A stretch of DNA of 64,000 nt from Tricholoma matsutake (lineage: Eukaryota > Basidiomycota > Agaricomycetes > Agaricales > Tricholomataceae): positions 5,022,001 to 5,086,000 of the forward strand of contig AP026549.1 of NCBI GenBank assembly GCA_026075535.2. The letters are read 5' to 3'. The position numbers were made by a program, and so were the translations under genes. The notes under the pieces were generated by a model. The model searched no databases. It worked only from the letters and a program-made list of their open reading frames with translations, and was not told where the DNA came from. This document shows, one piece after another, positions 37,499 through 48,920 of this stretch (the first letter of the stretch is position 1; each line of letters opens with the position of its first letter).

Positions 37499-38209
37499 AG
37501 ATTTGAGGTCTTGTGTGTCTGTTGAGAGTGTCTAGAGAAACTGTCTTTCCCTTACACTTTCCTTTGCCCTAATCTACAGGTTTACTTGTACGGGACCTTA
37601 GGGACTACCATGGATGATGTACTAAAGTCCATGGATATGGGTGGCATCCATGGATCATCCATGGGTATCCATATGAATACTACTATCTTTTATGCTCTCA
37701 AATGCTATAATATATGTACCATAGTCTATTAAAATGGTTTAGCAAGGTCAATTACCTGTTGGAGTGCCTTGTTGGCACACATGATGCTATTTATTATACT
37801 GAGTAAAATTTGTACTTAAGACTGCTTCTTTCAATAAATGGGCAATTCACATGGCCCACTGGTGACTGTATATACATACATACCATGGTATTATAAGTAT
37901 AATTGGCCCCTTGGAATGGTCCACGAGTCTATTCAAGAGAGGTAGAGAGTCAATATGTTGAGTTGGAATGCAGTCACTCACCCAAGGCTTACAGAACTTC
38001 TATATCTCAATGTAGTATAGAGATAGTGGTATAATCTCATAGTAAGTCAGGTTCCCTTGAGTTAGAGACCATCCAAATAGGGAGGTGAGGCCATAGGATG
38101 CACGAGAGAGAGGGTTGAACCAAGCATTCCCAAAAAGGCAATAACTCAAAGATAGCTCAACAGCAACATGACACACTGTTAATCAAACAGCAGGAGTGGA
38201 GAGAGAGGG
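37499..38209. repeat. Intergenic sequence with an ATCCATGG-type repeat cluster
   Basis: From about 37598 to 37672, variants of ccatggat recur at least five times in both orientations. Such clusters are common in subterminal regions of DNA transposons, but no terminal repeat was identified. The rest (37680-38209) is AT-rich without recognised features. Confidence 0.35.
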
Positions 38210-38214
38210 GAGTC

Positions 38215-38576
38215 TATAGAAAGTGATCCTAGTACAAATAAGATCGTCTCAGTCTCTGTACAAGTGACTATATCCATGTATACTGTACCTAGTACAAATA
38301 AGATCATCTAATAGGTACAGTAAGTATACGCATATAAGTAAGTGGTATAAACTGTGCTCACCTCAGTCTCTGTACAAGTGACTGAGGTGGTAACTAAAGT
38401 ATGTACTGTATATATATATGTATTGTGTATAACAAAGAGAATTAGAGATAAAGGGGAGGCTCAGTAATGGACTGTAGACATGCATCAAAGGGAAAGGCTA
38501 AATATAGCACACACATCAAAACAATACTCACGGTGTATTCTCAGCGCTGTGACCACAGGCGCTTGCATTCTCAACA
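38215..38576 (-). repeat. 3' LTR of copia B
   Basis: 362 bp, matching 44331-44705. It contains the hairpin CACCTCAGTC ... GACTGAGGTG at 38359-38389. On the element strand the purine run gaggaggag precedes it. Confidence 0.93.
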
Positions 38577-39030
38577 CTCCTCCTCACATGGAATCACATT
38601 AATGAAGGCCAAGGTAGTTGTGGAGATGAATTGTTTGGCATCCAATGCTTTGGTGAACATGTCGGCAACATTATCATGGGTGTTCACATAGGTAATATTT
38701 AAGTCACCAAACTGGACACACTCATGCAGGAAATGATATTTGATGTCAATGTGCTTGATGGGGGAGTGGAGTAGGGGGTCCTCTGATAGGGTTTTAATGG
38801 CATTGTTATCACAAGAGATAATTGTAGGCATATTTTGTCGGTAACCAATAGCATTAAGTAATGTGCATAGCCAAATGCATTCTTTTGCAGCTTCAAATGC
38901 TGCAATGTATTCTGCCTTGCACGTGGATGCTGCAACAACTTTCTGCTTACAAGCAGCCCAAGAGACTGCACCAGACCTGAGGGAGCAAACGTAACTGCCG
39001 ACACTTTGACACATATCAAGACAGTTGGCC
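38577..39030 (-). pseudogene. Copia B RNase H
   Basis: Motifs SWAACKQKVVAASTCKAEYIAAFEAAKE (in part), ISCDNNAIKTLSEDP and IKHIDIKYHFLHECV are those of copia RNase H. The segment is in the same frame as the RT at 39114-40208, but a stop separates them. Confidence 0.85.
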
Positions 39031-39113
39031 CAATCTGAGTCAGTAAATGTGTGTAAGGTGATGGGAAGGTGGCTGCCCAGGTGAAGTTTGAGATCCCTGG
39101 TGCCTTTAAGATA

Positions 39114-40208
39114 TCATACCAGTCTTATAGTGGCATCCCAGTGTTCAGATGAATATGAATCTAGGTACTGTGAGAGCTGTTGGACTGCATAAGAAATATC
39201 TGGATGGGTAGAAATCGCCAAGTAAAGTAAGCACCCTATGAGAGAGTGGTAAGGGAGTTTGAGAAGAGCATTTTTGGTGGTTGATGAGAGAGACCGTTGA
39301 TCAGTGTGGCGTAGTTTTGAACCGCACTTGAGAGGAGCAGATACTGGGTAAGTGTCCTTTTGTCTGAATTGTTCGACAACCTTGTCAATAAGGGCTGTCT
39401 GAGAAAGTGCGACAGTGTGTGTGTCACAGTCCCAAGTAATAGCAATACCCATAATAAAACAGGCTGTCCCTAATTTGGATATGGTCCACACCTCACACAT
39501 TTGATTCTTGAAACACTCATTTTCCTCTTTGGAATCAGCAATGGCTAAAAAATCATCAATGTGCACAACAGTGATAATTATTCTGCCATCAGTTTTGCGA
39601 TAATAGATGCAAGATTTGCAAGATAGATGAGTGAATCCCCAATCTAGCATCTGGGCATTGAGAGTTTGATTCCAGATATGGCTGCTTTGTTTCATGCCAT
39701 ATAAGCCACACTGGAGTTGCCACACCCAGTCCTCCTTTCCTGGTTCCTCAAAACCAGTGGGCTGTTGCATATATTGTACTTCAATGTCTGGGAGTAAGCT
39801 GTAGAGAAAGGCTGTTTTTATATCGATTTGCTGTGCATCCCATCCAAGAGAGGCCGCAATATGTAAGAGAATGTGCCAAGATTCCATGCATGTGGTGGGT
39901 GAGGTAGTTTTGGTATAGTCCTTCCCATAAATCTGCTCATGACCTCTGAAGATGAGCCATATTTTCCATCTAACTGCAGTGCCAATTTCATTGCGCTTGA
40001 TGTGGAAGACAGGTTTCCCCTTCCGGATGCACTTACCCTGAGGGACATCTGAACATGGTATTAATTTGTAGACCCCCATTTCTTTTAGGGACTGCAGCTC
40101 CTCATGGTAACCCTGTTCCCAGCATGCAGCGTTGGCTGAGTTCTTCGCCTCATCCCATGTTTTTGGCTCATCCTCAAATTGAAGTGATTCCAGATCAAAA
40201 TCGACCAT
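39114..40208 (-). pseudogene. Copia B reverse transcriptase
   Basis: A 364-codon frame carries a complete-looking RVT_2 domain: GKDYTKTTSPTTCMESWHILL, DAQQIDIKTAFLYS, GLYGMKQSS and VVHIDDFLAIAD with the catalytic Asp pair. It continues to LAISTHPDISYAVQQLSQYL. It is uninterrupted within itself but out of frame with the integrase, so it needs frameshift repair to be expressed as Gag-Pol. Confidence 0.88.
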
Positions 40209-40852
40209 TTCGAGATCATGGCCTGGAGTTGATGTGCTTGATCACCTAGATCAAGATCATTGAATGATTGATGAAGATCTTCTATGACATCATGATCATG
40301 ATTGACAGGTATTTGATCTGATCTGGCAGCAAAATTGGCTGCTCTACGTTCCTGCTGTGCCTCTTTGATTTGAGCAGCACTCTCTTGAGACTCGCAAATG
40401 GCAATTTCCATTCTAGTGATGACAGGACCCCCACTTGGATTTTTCTCTGTTGGTATTGGTACATGGGTGGATCAGCGTACATGGGGCTGGGGTGGCATTG
40501 AATGATGTTCTGTATTATCAGGAGTAAGTGCCGAGGGTTGTGCTTGGTCATGAAAGGACTCATTGTCATCATCATTATTCAATGATAGAGGAGTCAGAAA
40601 AGGCTGTGTGCTCCATGGCTTGTCATTGGTATCATCATCATCCAGCGCTGTGGGTGCAGGTGGTGTGTGGCCATCATGACTTTCCAGGAATCTAACATGA
40701 TAGGAATTATGAACTTTGCATGTGGTACAATTATAACACCTGTATGACTTAGACCTTGAGTCATATCCAATCAGGACACATTCAATGGAACGTTCAAATA
40801 TCTTGGGGTTATCCTTTTTTGGAATAAGGAGGAAAGCTTTGCACCTGATTTC

Positions 40853-41758
40853 TCATAGATATGAATAGTTAGGTTTTTTGCCATACCAAAGTTCCCAAGG
40901 AGTTGATCCTGCAAGTGAATGAGTGGTGGTCTTGGCATGTAGATGGGATGCAGTGAGATAAAACTCGTCCCAGAGGAACGCAGGTAATCCTGCATATATA
41001 TGCATTGTACAGGCCTTAGCCATCAATGTTCTATGCAGTGCAGAAGTGTGTGGAGCTGTGAAGTGTTGACCCATACCATGAGTCTTCAGCCAATTTTCCA
41101 TCTCATGGGATTTAAGCTCACCATTATTGGTGATATAAGTGCCAACTTTGAGTCCCATCTCATTTTCTCGAGCAAGTTCCCAAGCTTGTAACTCAGAGAA
41201 AGAGTCATCTTTGTTATGGAGCAGTGTAGTCCACAGAAAGGAAGTATAGTTGTCTACAATATTCATGACATAAAGATTCCCCATATGTGATTTAACTGCA
41301 TGGGGTCCAGATAGATCGACCCACACCTTCTCCAGTCTCCTTGTTGCCTTGTGACCTGGCCCCTCTTCACCCTTCTTTGGGACAGGGGTCTTCGACTGTT
41401 TACCAAGCATGCAAGATTCACATTTGGACAGTCTTGGGATGGATGTAATAGGCATACCAGTGAGAGTGCCTTTTTTGGCCATATCCCAGATAGACTGGTA
41501 ATTTGTGTGACCAAGGTGGCGATGCCATGTTTCGAGGTTGGGAGATTTGTGTACGGTAAACATGTGATCACCCAAAGCTGTAATGATGTCAAGTGTGTAA
41601 AGCTTCTTGGATATGTGCAAACCATGGGTTATGTGAGCTCTGGTATGTTTGTCAGTGACCCAGCATGTATCACTATCAAAATGCACAACAGCATTTGAGT
41701 TGTCTGCCAGCATGCCCACTGAAATCAGTTGGACTGCCAAATTTGGATTATAGATCAC
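40853..41758 (-). pseudogene. Copia B integrase
   Basis: GAG-pre-integrase (WHRHLGHTNYQSIWDMAKKG, CESCMLGKQ) leads into a core with VWVDLSG. The second Asp is Asn (YITNNGELKS), and a small deletion removes the NG..E block so that HTSALHRTLM follows directly. Two of three catalytic acids are therefore missing. A stop ends the frame after YSYL. Confidence 0.87.
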
Positions 41759-41759
41759 A

Positions 41760-42301
41760 TTATGTAATGTAATTGATGCACCTCAGGCTATTCTTAACTT
41801 TATGTCACCGATGCCCACAGCAGCTATAGATGAACCGTCAATGCCTTTGACAGATTGGGGTGGAATGGGGTGGAGGTTGAGAAAATTGGACTTCTTAGGT
41901 GAGATATGTACTGTTGCACCAGAGTCAATAATAAAAGGAAAATCATGAGTATTGAGAACTGAGTGGCACATCTGACTGAGGGGCTCTACAGTGAGTGTGC
42001 TGTCAATGGGGGTAGAGGTATGGTTGTTCCAGTTGACTATGGTAATGGGCTCCTCTTCAATGATGGCCCAACCCTCATACTTGTCCATGTCAGTAGAAGT
42101 GGTGGGTATAGGATCAGAAGCTAGGCCTGCAAATTCTGATGCAGGGGAAGGGGTGGTGTTTGAATCCACCATGACAGTAAACACACAGCCATTGATATCC
42201 TTGACTGTAATGGGAATCTTGGGAGGATTAGCAGCAAGTGGCTTCTTCTCATGTGCTGCTTTACGAGCAGCCTTTAACTCCTCAACAGTCTTCCCTGCCA
42301 T
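41760..42301 (-). pseudogene. Copia B protease region
   Basis: The frame runs from the gag tail (MAGKTVEELKAARKAAHEK) through FIIDSGATVHIS, the aspartic protease active site, to KLRIA and a TGA. The TGA falls at the same codon as the one in copia A, and the downstream integrase stays in the same frame. Confidence 0.85.
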
Positions 42302-44130
42302 ACTGCCCCAGGTTTAATACAATAGGCCTTAGTATGCCCCTTTTTTCCACACACAGAGTTCTTGAAAATAGGTACATTGGTAGGGCTGCTATTTTTGGAC
42401 TGTGCTATGAGTGCAACATGAGATCTCGAGTCATTGCAGTGGTCATTCTCAAGCAAGGACTGCTCATTCTCCAGAAACAAACAAATATCCTTGGAACCAT
42501 ATGGGGCTGCATCAGTCGAAGCAGTGATGTTGCAAGAAATAATGGATCGGGCGTGAGGGACATTGTCACTAAGTGAATGAAGGAGAGCGATGCAACAAAG
42601 GAGGTTGGCCTTTATGTTTCCCATGGCAAAAGCCTGCTCAATGAGGGTACATATCTTCTCTGCAGTTTCGGGGAGGGGGACATCCTTTGTGCATTGAACA
42701 GATAGCACCTGCTGTAGAAGCTGGACTTGGCGGACAGGCCCTTCTTTCTGATGACAGTCCTAAAGTACTTTCCAATTGACATCAGGCCCCTTTTTGATAT
42801 CAAGGAACTGGTACTCAGAGGGGGAGATGCTTGATGTGATGAATGCATATGCAAGATGAGAGTTCACTTTCCAATTCACAAGGGCACATTGTTCGGTGGA
42901 GTCAGGTTCCTGGATCTCACCCATAACATACTCATAAAGGCCATTAAGGGAGAAGGGAATTATAATCTCCTCGCACCATTCTTTGTAGTTAGATTTGAGC
43001 TTGTCCAGTTTTTCACCGGTGATAGGTCCACCTTGTGATTTAAGCTCTGGGAACATCTCCAAAGGCATCAACACATTACCACACACACTCCCAATGCCTA
43101 CAAACCCCATGAGACTGCTCTGAAACTATTTCGAGTGACTTCGAACAACTTTGAATGATTTTGAACAACTTCGAACAACTTTGCAACACTTCAAGCAAGT
43201 TCAAACAACTTTGCAGCACCTTGAACACCTTCAGCCACCATATGCCTATTGCACTGCCCTTTAAACACATGCAGCACACCTTGTATGAGTTAGTGCACTG
43301 CATATTGAGCACCACCAGACACAACGAGACACAATGACAGGATTTTAGGACGCGATTGTGGTGCTTTTATGTCTTGATGATATATTGGATCAATAGGACA
43401 GGTACCTGTAATAAATTGTGACTATATACATTTCCCTTCTCATCTTCTTTCATTTATTTTATGATCTGCAAAGTTCTTTATTGTTTTATATCTTGCCTCA
43501 TGTATTCCTCATGTTTTATTTCCTTTTAAGTACCATCTCTTCCAAACATATATAGCCTTGTATTAGCTACTTAGAAAGACAGAATAGATCGTCCTCTCAC
43601 ACCAATTGTCTGATTTAAGAGCAATTCTCTTTAGTTCAAGCCTCTTGACTTAGTCTCAAAGTTCAGTGTTTTACACCAAACTTCATTGAACTTCTCATAC
43701 TAGCTTCTCAAAACTATCGTCTATCGTCTATCCCCTCACAAAAGCCTTTCTACATCTTTATAGTCTATCCTCAGCCTTCATCAAAACCATCCTCGTCCTC
43801 TATAAGCCCCTTGAACTTCTTTTGAACTTATTTGAGCTTTTTTGGACCTCTTTGAACTTTCCTCAAACATTATTGCAGCGTTTTGTATACTCTCTAACCT
43901 CATCAAACATCATTGGACCCTCTCTAAAGTCATTTCACTAACCTTGGATAACAGCGGTGATATTTAGTACCACCTTGCAACCTTCCTCTAACCTGTGTTA
44001 TACCATTCAAAGCCTTTTTGTGGGTTTTGTTTGGGTTTCCTGGTTGAGCATCATCACTGGTGTACTGGACAGATAGCTTGATGAGGGAGATGGATGGGGT
44101 GGCAGTAGTGTCAGGTCCCATAATAGAAGG
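42302..44130 (-). pseudogene. Copia B gag, split by an insertion
   Basis: The N-terminal part (SISLIKLSVQYT) lies near 44056-44120 and resumes as GEKLDKLKSNYKEWCEEI near 43010, so the two are separated by the 1,033-bp insertion. The knuckle reads KNSVCGKKGHTKAYC, having lost the first Cys of the copia A motif. Confidence 0.85.
43022..44054. mobile_element. 1,033-bp insertion of unknown class in copia B gag
   Basis: The site is empty in copia A. The flanks are caccggtg (43014-43021) and cactggtg (44055-44062), an 8-bp duplication with one transition. The left part has repeated gaacaactt-type motifs (about 43125-43225) and the right part has inverted forms such as ttgaacttct (about 43808-43870). 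Subterminal repeats plus an 8-bp duplication suggest a non-autonomous DNA element, but no clear terminal inverted repeat is seen. There is no coding capacity. Confidence 0.6.
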
Positions 44131-44315
44131 ATGGCGAGAGTAGACAATGTAATGTCAAAGAAGAAAGGGAGAGACATGTCAGAATACCAGGCACATTTTG
44201 TGAAAGACAAAGGAATTGATCCGGGATCCTAGTGATCAGACAAATGGATCAAGAGAATGATGTAGGAAAATGTTGAGTGGCTAGGATATTTTCTTCCATC
44301 GTTCAAATATGACGA

Positions 44316-44330
44316 GAGTGGCCCATAACC
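44316..44330 (-). other. Primer-binding site of copia B
   Basis: On the element strand GGTTATGGGCCACTC abuts the 5' LTR, identical to copia A and complementary to the initiator tRNA-Met anticodon region. Confidence 0.7.
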
Positions 44331-44705
44331 TATAGAAAAGTGATCCTAGTACAAATAAGATCATCTCAGTCTCTGTACAAGTGACTATATTCATGTATAC
44401 TGTACCTAGTACAAATAAGATTGTCTAATAAGTACAGTAAGTATAGGCATATAAGTAAGTGGTATAAACTGCGCTCACCTCAGTCTCTGTACAAGTGACT
44501 GAGGTGGTAACTAAAGTATGTACTGTATATATATATATGTATGGTGTATAACAAAGAGAATTAGAGATAAAGGGGAGGCTCAGTAACGGACCATAGACAT
44601 GCATCAAAGGGAAAGGCTAAATATAGCACATGCATCAAAACAATACTCACGGTGTATGCTCAGCACCATGACCACAGGTGACTGCAGGTGCTTGCATTCT
44701 CAACA
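44331..44705 (-). repeat. 5' LTR of copia B
   Basis: 375 bp. It contains a longer TA microsatellite and a small insertion relative to the 3' LTR, and it shares the hairpin. Confidence 0.93.
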
Positions 44706-44710
44706 GAGTC

Positions 44711-46079
44711 TATTCCATAGAATACAAAAGGGATGAGAGGAACCTGTCATAAACTGGAGGAAGGATGCCCAAAAGAGTGCTGATGAATTCGAGTATGATT
44801 GGGAGGGCATGACATCCACAATCAGATGCATCTCAATGCCCACCCTGATCAACCACTTAAAATCTATTGTTTTGCCCATATCTCAATTGTTTCTCCATGG
44901 ATTCCCTTTGGTTATTTTGCATCTTATGAAGCAGACTCTTCTCTATCCACCCCTGCTGTTTGATCCTTGGCGCATTGCAGTGCTGCTCAGATATTTTCAA
45001 GTTATTGCCTTTTTTGGAACCCCTGGTTCAACATGCTCTCTAGTACTTGCTATGGCCTCTCCTACTATCTGGACTGTCTCTAACCAAAGTGAATCTCATT
45101 CTGCATTCTATCAGGCACTAATATCTATGGTTCACCAAGTAAATATAGTACTAGGGGCCTTGGGTGAGTGACTGTAATCTACCTCAATGTATTGATTCCT
45201 CACCTCTCTTATAGACTATTCTAAGGTGGTAATTGTAGTCACAATACATTGTTGGCTCTGTATCTACTGCCAGAAATGGTCCCCATAAGATGGGATAAAG
45301 TAACAAAGAGAATAGGTGAGTAGATGAAGATCCTACCTTGTATGATGAAGCATTGACTATGTGGATTACTTGTAGGCTATAAATGAATAAATGAAGGGGG
45401 AAGGACTACTAAGGGTGTCCAGGAGGAGTTTTGGATTATAGGTAAAGTGTGTGACTCATGGTGAGCAAAGTTCACCTCTGTTGATGGGGAACCCATGCCC
45501 TGGTGAGCCGAGACCTTCCCTCCATGCTATCCCCTTTATTTACCCTCATTATACTTTATTATTAGGCCTAGGAATTGAAGAAAGTGAACATTTTGGTGCT
45601 GCGGATCTCACAGGGTAAGCATACCTCTTTCTGACTCCATATTCTCTTTTTTGGCTATATTAACAGCTGTAGGGGGGTCTATCAGATAATTTATTAGGAC
45701 CATTACACCCTCTTTTCATGCACATTTTAGAGGTGGAAGGTCCAGGGAAGTAGGTAAGTGATAAACTCCTATCACCCATACAGGTGCATTGATACACAGT
45801 CCCTCACTCCCAGCTCCCTCAACTTCACTCCCCACCCCTAGATACATTTTTCCATCCATATAGATACCACCAAGTGACTGTAGGACATGTACAAGCTCAG
45901 TACATGGCCCCCCTCTCCTCACTCTGTCACTTCCGCCCCTTTCCCCCCTTCCCACCTCATGTGGCACCATTCCCTGTCATGTATTGAACTATATATATCA
46001 TTATCTGGCCTTGTACATGTAGTATAGCCCCTCAATGAGGAGAAGAGACTCCTCCTTCTCCCCTGTTCAAGGGAGAATG
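44711..46079. other. Intergenic region, nothing recognised
   Basis: AT-rich. Short open frames such as 44809-45171 lack domain character. No transposon ends were found. Confidence 0.45.
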
Positions 46080-46690
46080 GTGATTGCATGCTTAAATATA
46101 GGTGAAAAAGTGAAAATAGATGTTTATAATCACTGTATATACATACATAAGTATTATATACCAAAAAAAGCGAAGGGAAAAGCTAAAGCATGAGTGAAAT
46201 GGCATGCTCATCATCATGGATGATGACTGCAATGTTAGCTGAAGCTGTGGCACACATTGATGAACCATGGGAAGTAGTGATGGGGTGCTGATTGGGCAAT
46301 GATGATAGACATGTCTCATGACTGGTGGCTGTTGATAGAGTTGTGGGTGGTGATACTGACTTGGAGCATGCAATCCAGAGGCAGGGGTAGGTTATAATGC
46401 ATTGGAGGAATGGCATAATGAGGTGGAGGTGGAGGATCTTAAAAGTCTGGTCTGGTCCCAGTTTTTCAACAGCTTTTGACAAAACTGGGACTGGGCCTAG
46501 TCTCAATATTTATACTCAGAGGAGACAACTGAACTGGACCCATCACAACTGGTTGGCAGCGGTTTGGTTCCAGTCCACCAACCAGTCTTGACCAGTTATA
46601 GCGAGAACCAGAATAAAACCAGTTGTAATCAGTTCTCTACCAGTCACAACTGGTCTCACAGACATCTTACAGTACTATGCTACCTGCTAC
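46080..46690. mobile_element. hAT-like element remnant(s)
   Basis: Near 46437 the motif cttaaaagtctggtctggtcc resembles the ends of the 55969-57386 family. It is followed by the same accacaactggtt/ccagtcttgacc subterminal motifs. To its left a Pro-rich minus-strand frame resembles the Pro-rich frame of that family. No duplication was found. Confidence 0.4.
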
Positions 46691-46904
46691 AGACCAGCCA
46701 TCTGACAATCTAAATTGTAAACAATAGTAAAATAGACTATACAATGATGCATAGGGCATGAGTGGATGAAGCAGAGCAATGAAGCATTAACAACCCTAAG
46801 AACAAGAATTATTAACAAAGTAATGAAGACAGACTGACATGTAACCATAAACCAATTCAAATTCCAGCCATGCACCTGTCGTCAGTCAACACTCCAGCCT
46901 GAGA

Positions 46905-47213
46905 TCAGACTCAGCAGTCAAGACAATGCTCATATCATTGTCAGATATGATAGTAGGCCCAGTGTCTACAGCTATTACAGGCTGCAACTCCTGTCACAAA
47001 AAGAATTCATTGAGACTTGTCTGTCCCTTCCAAGATGCTGCATATTGTTGTTGTGATTGCAAAGACTTGCTTATGACATCTGGGCCTTTAGCATATATGT
47101 TGTCAGACATGCTGCATTAAAATGTAAGCATATAGTACTTTTTGATTGAGCATCTCATTACCTTTTTTGGTTGCAGTTTGCCTACTGCACCCTTTAGCTG
47201 GAACCCAGTCCAG
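46905..47213 (-). pseudogene. 3' portion of a DDE-transposase-like gene broken by chromovirus 2
   Basis: Reading away from the LTR on the minus strand, DWVPAKGCSRQTATKK is followed by a probable intron (GTAATGAG ... TAATGCAG). KGPDVISKSLQSQQQY and WKGQTSLNEFF come next, then a stop at 46994-46996. This continues the acidic N-terminal part at 57528-57932 across the inserted element. I recall such acidic, KGPDV-containing N-termini from Agaricomycete DDE transposase proteins. The DDE domain itself is not seen. Confidence 0.5.
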
Positions 47214-47653
47214 TGTAAAAGGACTAGGGGGTGCCCTGTGTGTTTCTCCTATTTTTCATGTTTGTCCTATATTTTTCCTCACTTCATTTCCTTCTATTCT
47301 TCATTTTCTATGATGTTTCCTTATTTTATTACAAAATTTCCTTTCTATCACATTTGTGCATGTTGACAGTTTTATATTTAGAGGCAGAGTACCCTTTCCA
47401 ACATCTACCCCTTGGTATGATGTCATTCAGCAGCCTTGATCTGCCTATCTCTGCCTTTTCTATTTTTAGGTTATTATTTGATTTTTGCAGTCTTCACATA
47501 TACTGGGCATTGGCAAAGGGGTCCTTAGAGTTTTCTCTTCGGATTTCCCTTTGCTAGGTGCACCTCCAATCCCTGTAATATGTACTATAATCTTAACTTC
47601 GGATTTCCCTTTGCTAGTCCATTAATTAAGTGGCCTCTAAGGTTGCCCTTATA
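47214..47653 (+). repeat. 5' LTR of chromovirus 2
   Basis: 440 bp, starting TGTAAAAGGAC and ending TTGCCCTTATA. A TATA-like catatact near 47496 precedes AGAGTTTTCT (47527-47536) by about 30 bp. The latter is complementary to the candidate primer site after the LTR. Confidence 0.92.
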
Positions 47654-47655
47654 GT

Positions 47656-47665
47656 AGAAAACTCT
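47656..47665 (+). other. Candidate self-priming site of chromovirus 2
   Basis: AGAAAACTCT begins two bases after the LTR end and is the exact reverse complement of 47527-47536 in the LTR. If transcription starts near 47527, the RNA 5' end could fold back and prime, as in Tf1. Confidence 0.5.
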
Positions 47666-48815
47666 CTCCTAAGGCTCGAAATCGCAAATGTGCTGCCCAA
47701 GATAGGCAGGTACAGAGTGGACAATGCTTCCCAAAGCTCCATAGACTCCCTACACACTGTTCCCGGCAGACCCACCTTCAGTGCGCTGCCATTTTCGCTT
47801 AACATGCCCCTTAGTGCCATGGACCCATCAGAATGCCTCAACATGCTTGAAAGTGACATTACTGGAATGTGCGCGCAAATTGATTCACTTAAATCTACAA
47901 TCGAAAACTTTGTCAGAACCCTTCAGACTAGCTCCACAACCAATGTTCCCCCCATTGCAACTCCAAGCGTGCCCAATAATGACATGCTGCCTAATGCACC
48001 CACTAAGGAGCATGCCCAGATCAAACTGTCCCTTGCCAAATTTAATGGCACACATGCACAGGGGCATGCATTCCTTAATTCCTGTGAATTGTACATCAGT
48101 CTCCAGTTGCATCCATTTGTCAACAATGCTGCAAAAATTTATTGGGCCTTCACATACATGAAATCTGAACATGCCTATCTCTATGTGGACTGTATTCTGC
48201 ACCAAACTAAAGAGCTTGTTTCTCTACCTTTCACCACTTTGGGTGACTTTTGAGCAGAGTTTGTATGCCACTTCTGTCTCCTCAACAAGTGCCACTGAGC
48301 AGTGACATGGCTTGAGTCATCCTCTTACCATCAGGCATGCTGATCCATGGATGACTATATCGACGAGTTCAAGGATTTGGTGGACATGGCAGGATATGGG
48401 GTGGGCTACCAGTTGTGGTGAAGTTCCAATGGGGCCTCAATCAAGAAATTCAGCACCAGATTGCACATATGTTGGAAGGGTGCCCAGCAGACGATGATAT
48501 CTACCCTTGGTATGAAGCTGCTTTACTCGGTGATGAGAACCAATTCACAAATGGAGCATTTAACGCTGCATTCCATGCTCCAACTACCACTCATGGGCCC
48601 TACCCCTTCAATCAAACCCTTCCCCAGCATAACCCCATTCCTGTCCATCAGACTCCCACACCAGCCATCAATGTCCCAGTACCAATGGATGTTGATGCAG
48701 CCTGTAGCCACGTGTGTAGGTTGGGTCTCTGCTACTGCTGTGGGGAAACTGGACACATGGCCAGAGCATGTCCCCATCATTGGGATATTTGCATGCTCAC
48801 CCCTGAGGGGTGAGA
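47660..48815 (+). pseudogene. Chromovirus 2 gag
   Basis: The frame includes LPKIGRYRVDN, KIYWAFTYMKSEHAYLYVD and, after a TGA near 48250 and a frameshift, YGVGYQL. A restored frame ends in the zinc knuckle CYCCGETGHMARAC (C-X2-C-X4-H-X4-C) near 48730-48775. It is homologous to 19857-20985. Confidence 0.85.
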
Positions 48816-48920
48816 TGAACTCCTCCAGGACCTGTTGGCACTTGTAGATGTTGAGGAAGTGAAGGACCAGGTTGCAGAGGAGATCAAGTCAGAAGTTGTA
48901 GAGGAGCAGGATTTTTCTAT

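Larger units (their letters stand above)
38215..44705 (-). mobile_element. Ty1/copia element B, defective, with TSD GAGTC
   Basis: LTRs at 38215-38576 (3') and 44331-44705 (5') start TGTTGAGAATGCAAGCG on the element strand. The flanks are gagtc at 38210-38214 and gagtc at 44706-44710, a perfect 5-bp duplication. The order on the minus strand is gag, protease, integrase, RT, RNase H. The frame is better preserved than in copia A but has a frameshift near 40210 and a few stops. A 1,033-bp insertion (43022-44054) splits gag. The protein is clearly related to copia A, yet the LTRs have diverged. Confidence 0.95.

Noticed and set aside
44809..45171. A 120-codon plus-strand frame
   Set aside because: No domain, splice context or family resemblance; composition matches the AT-rich noncoding surroundings.
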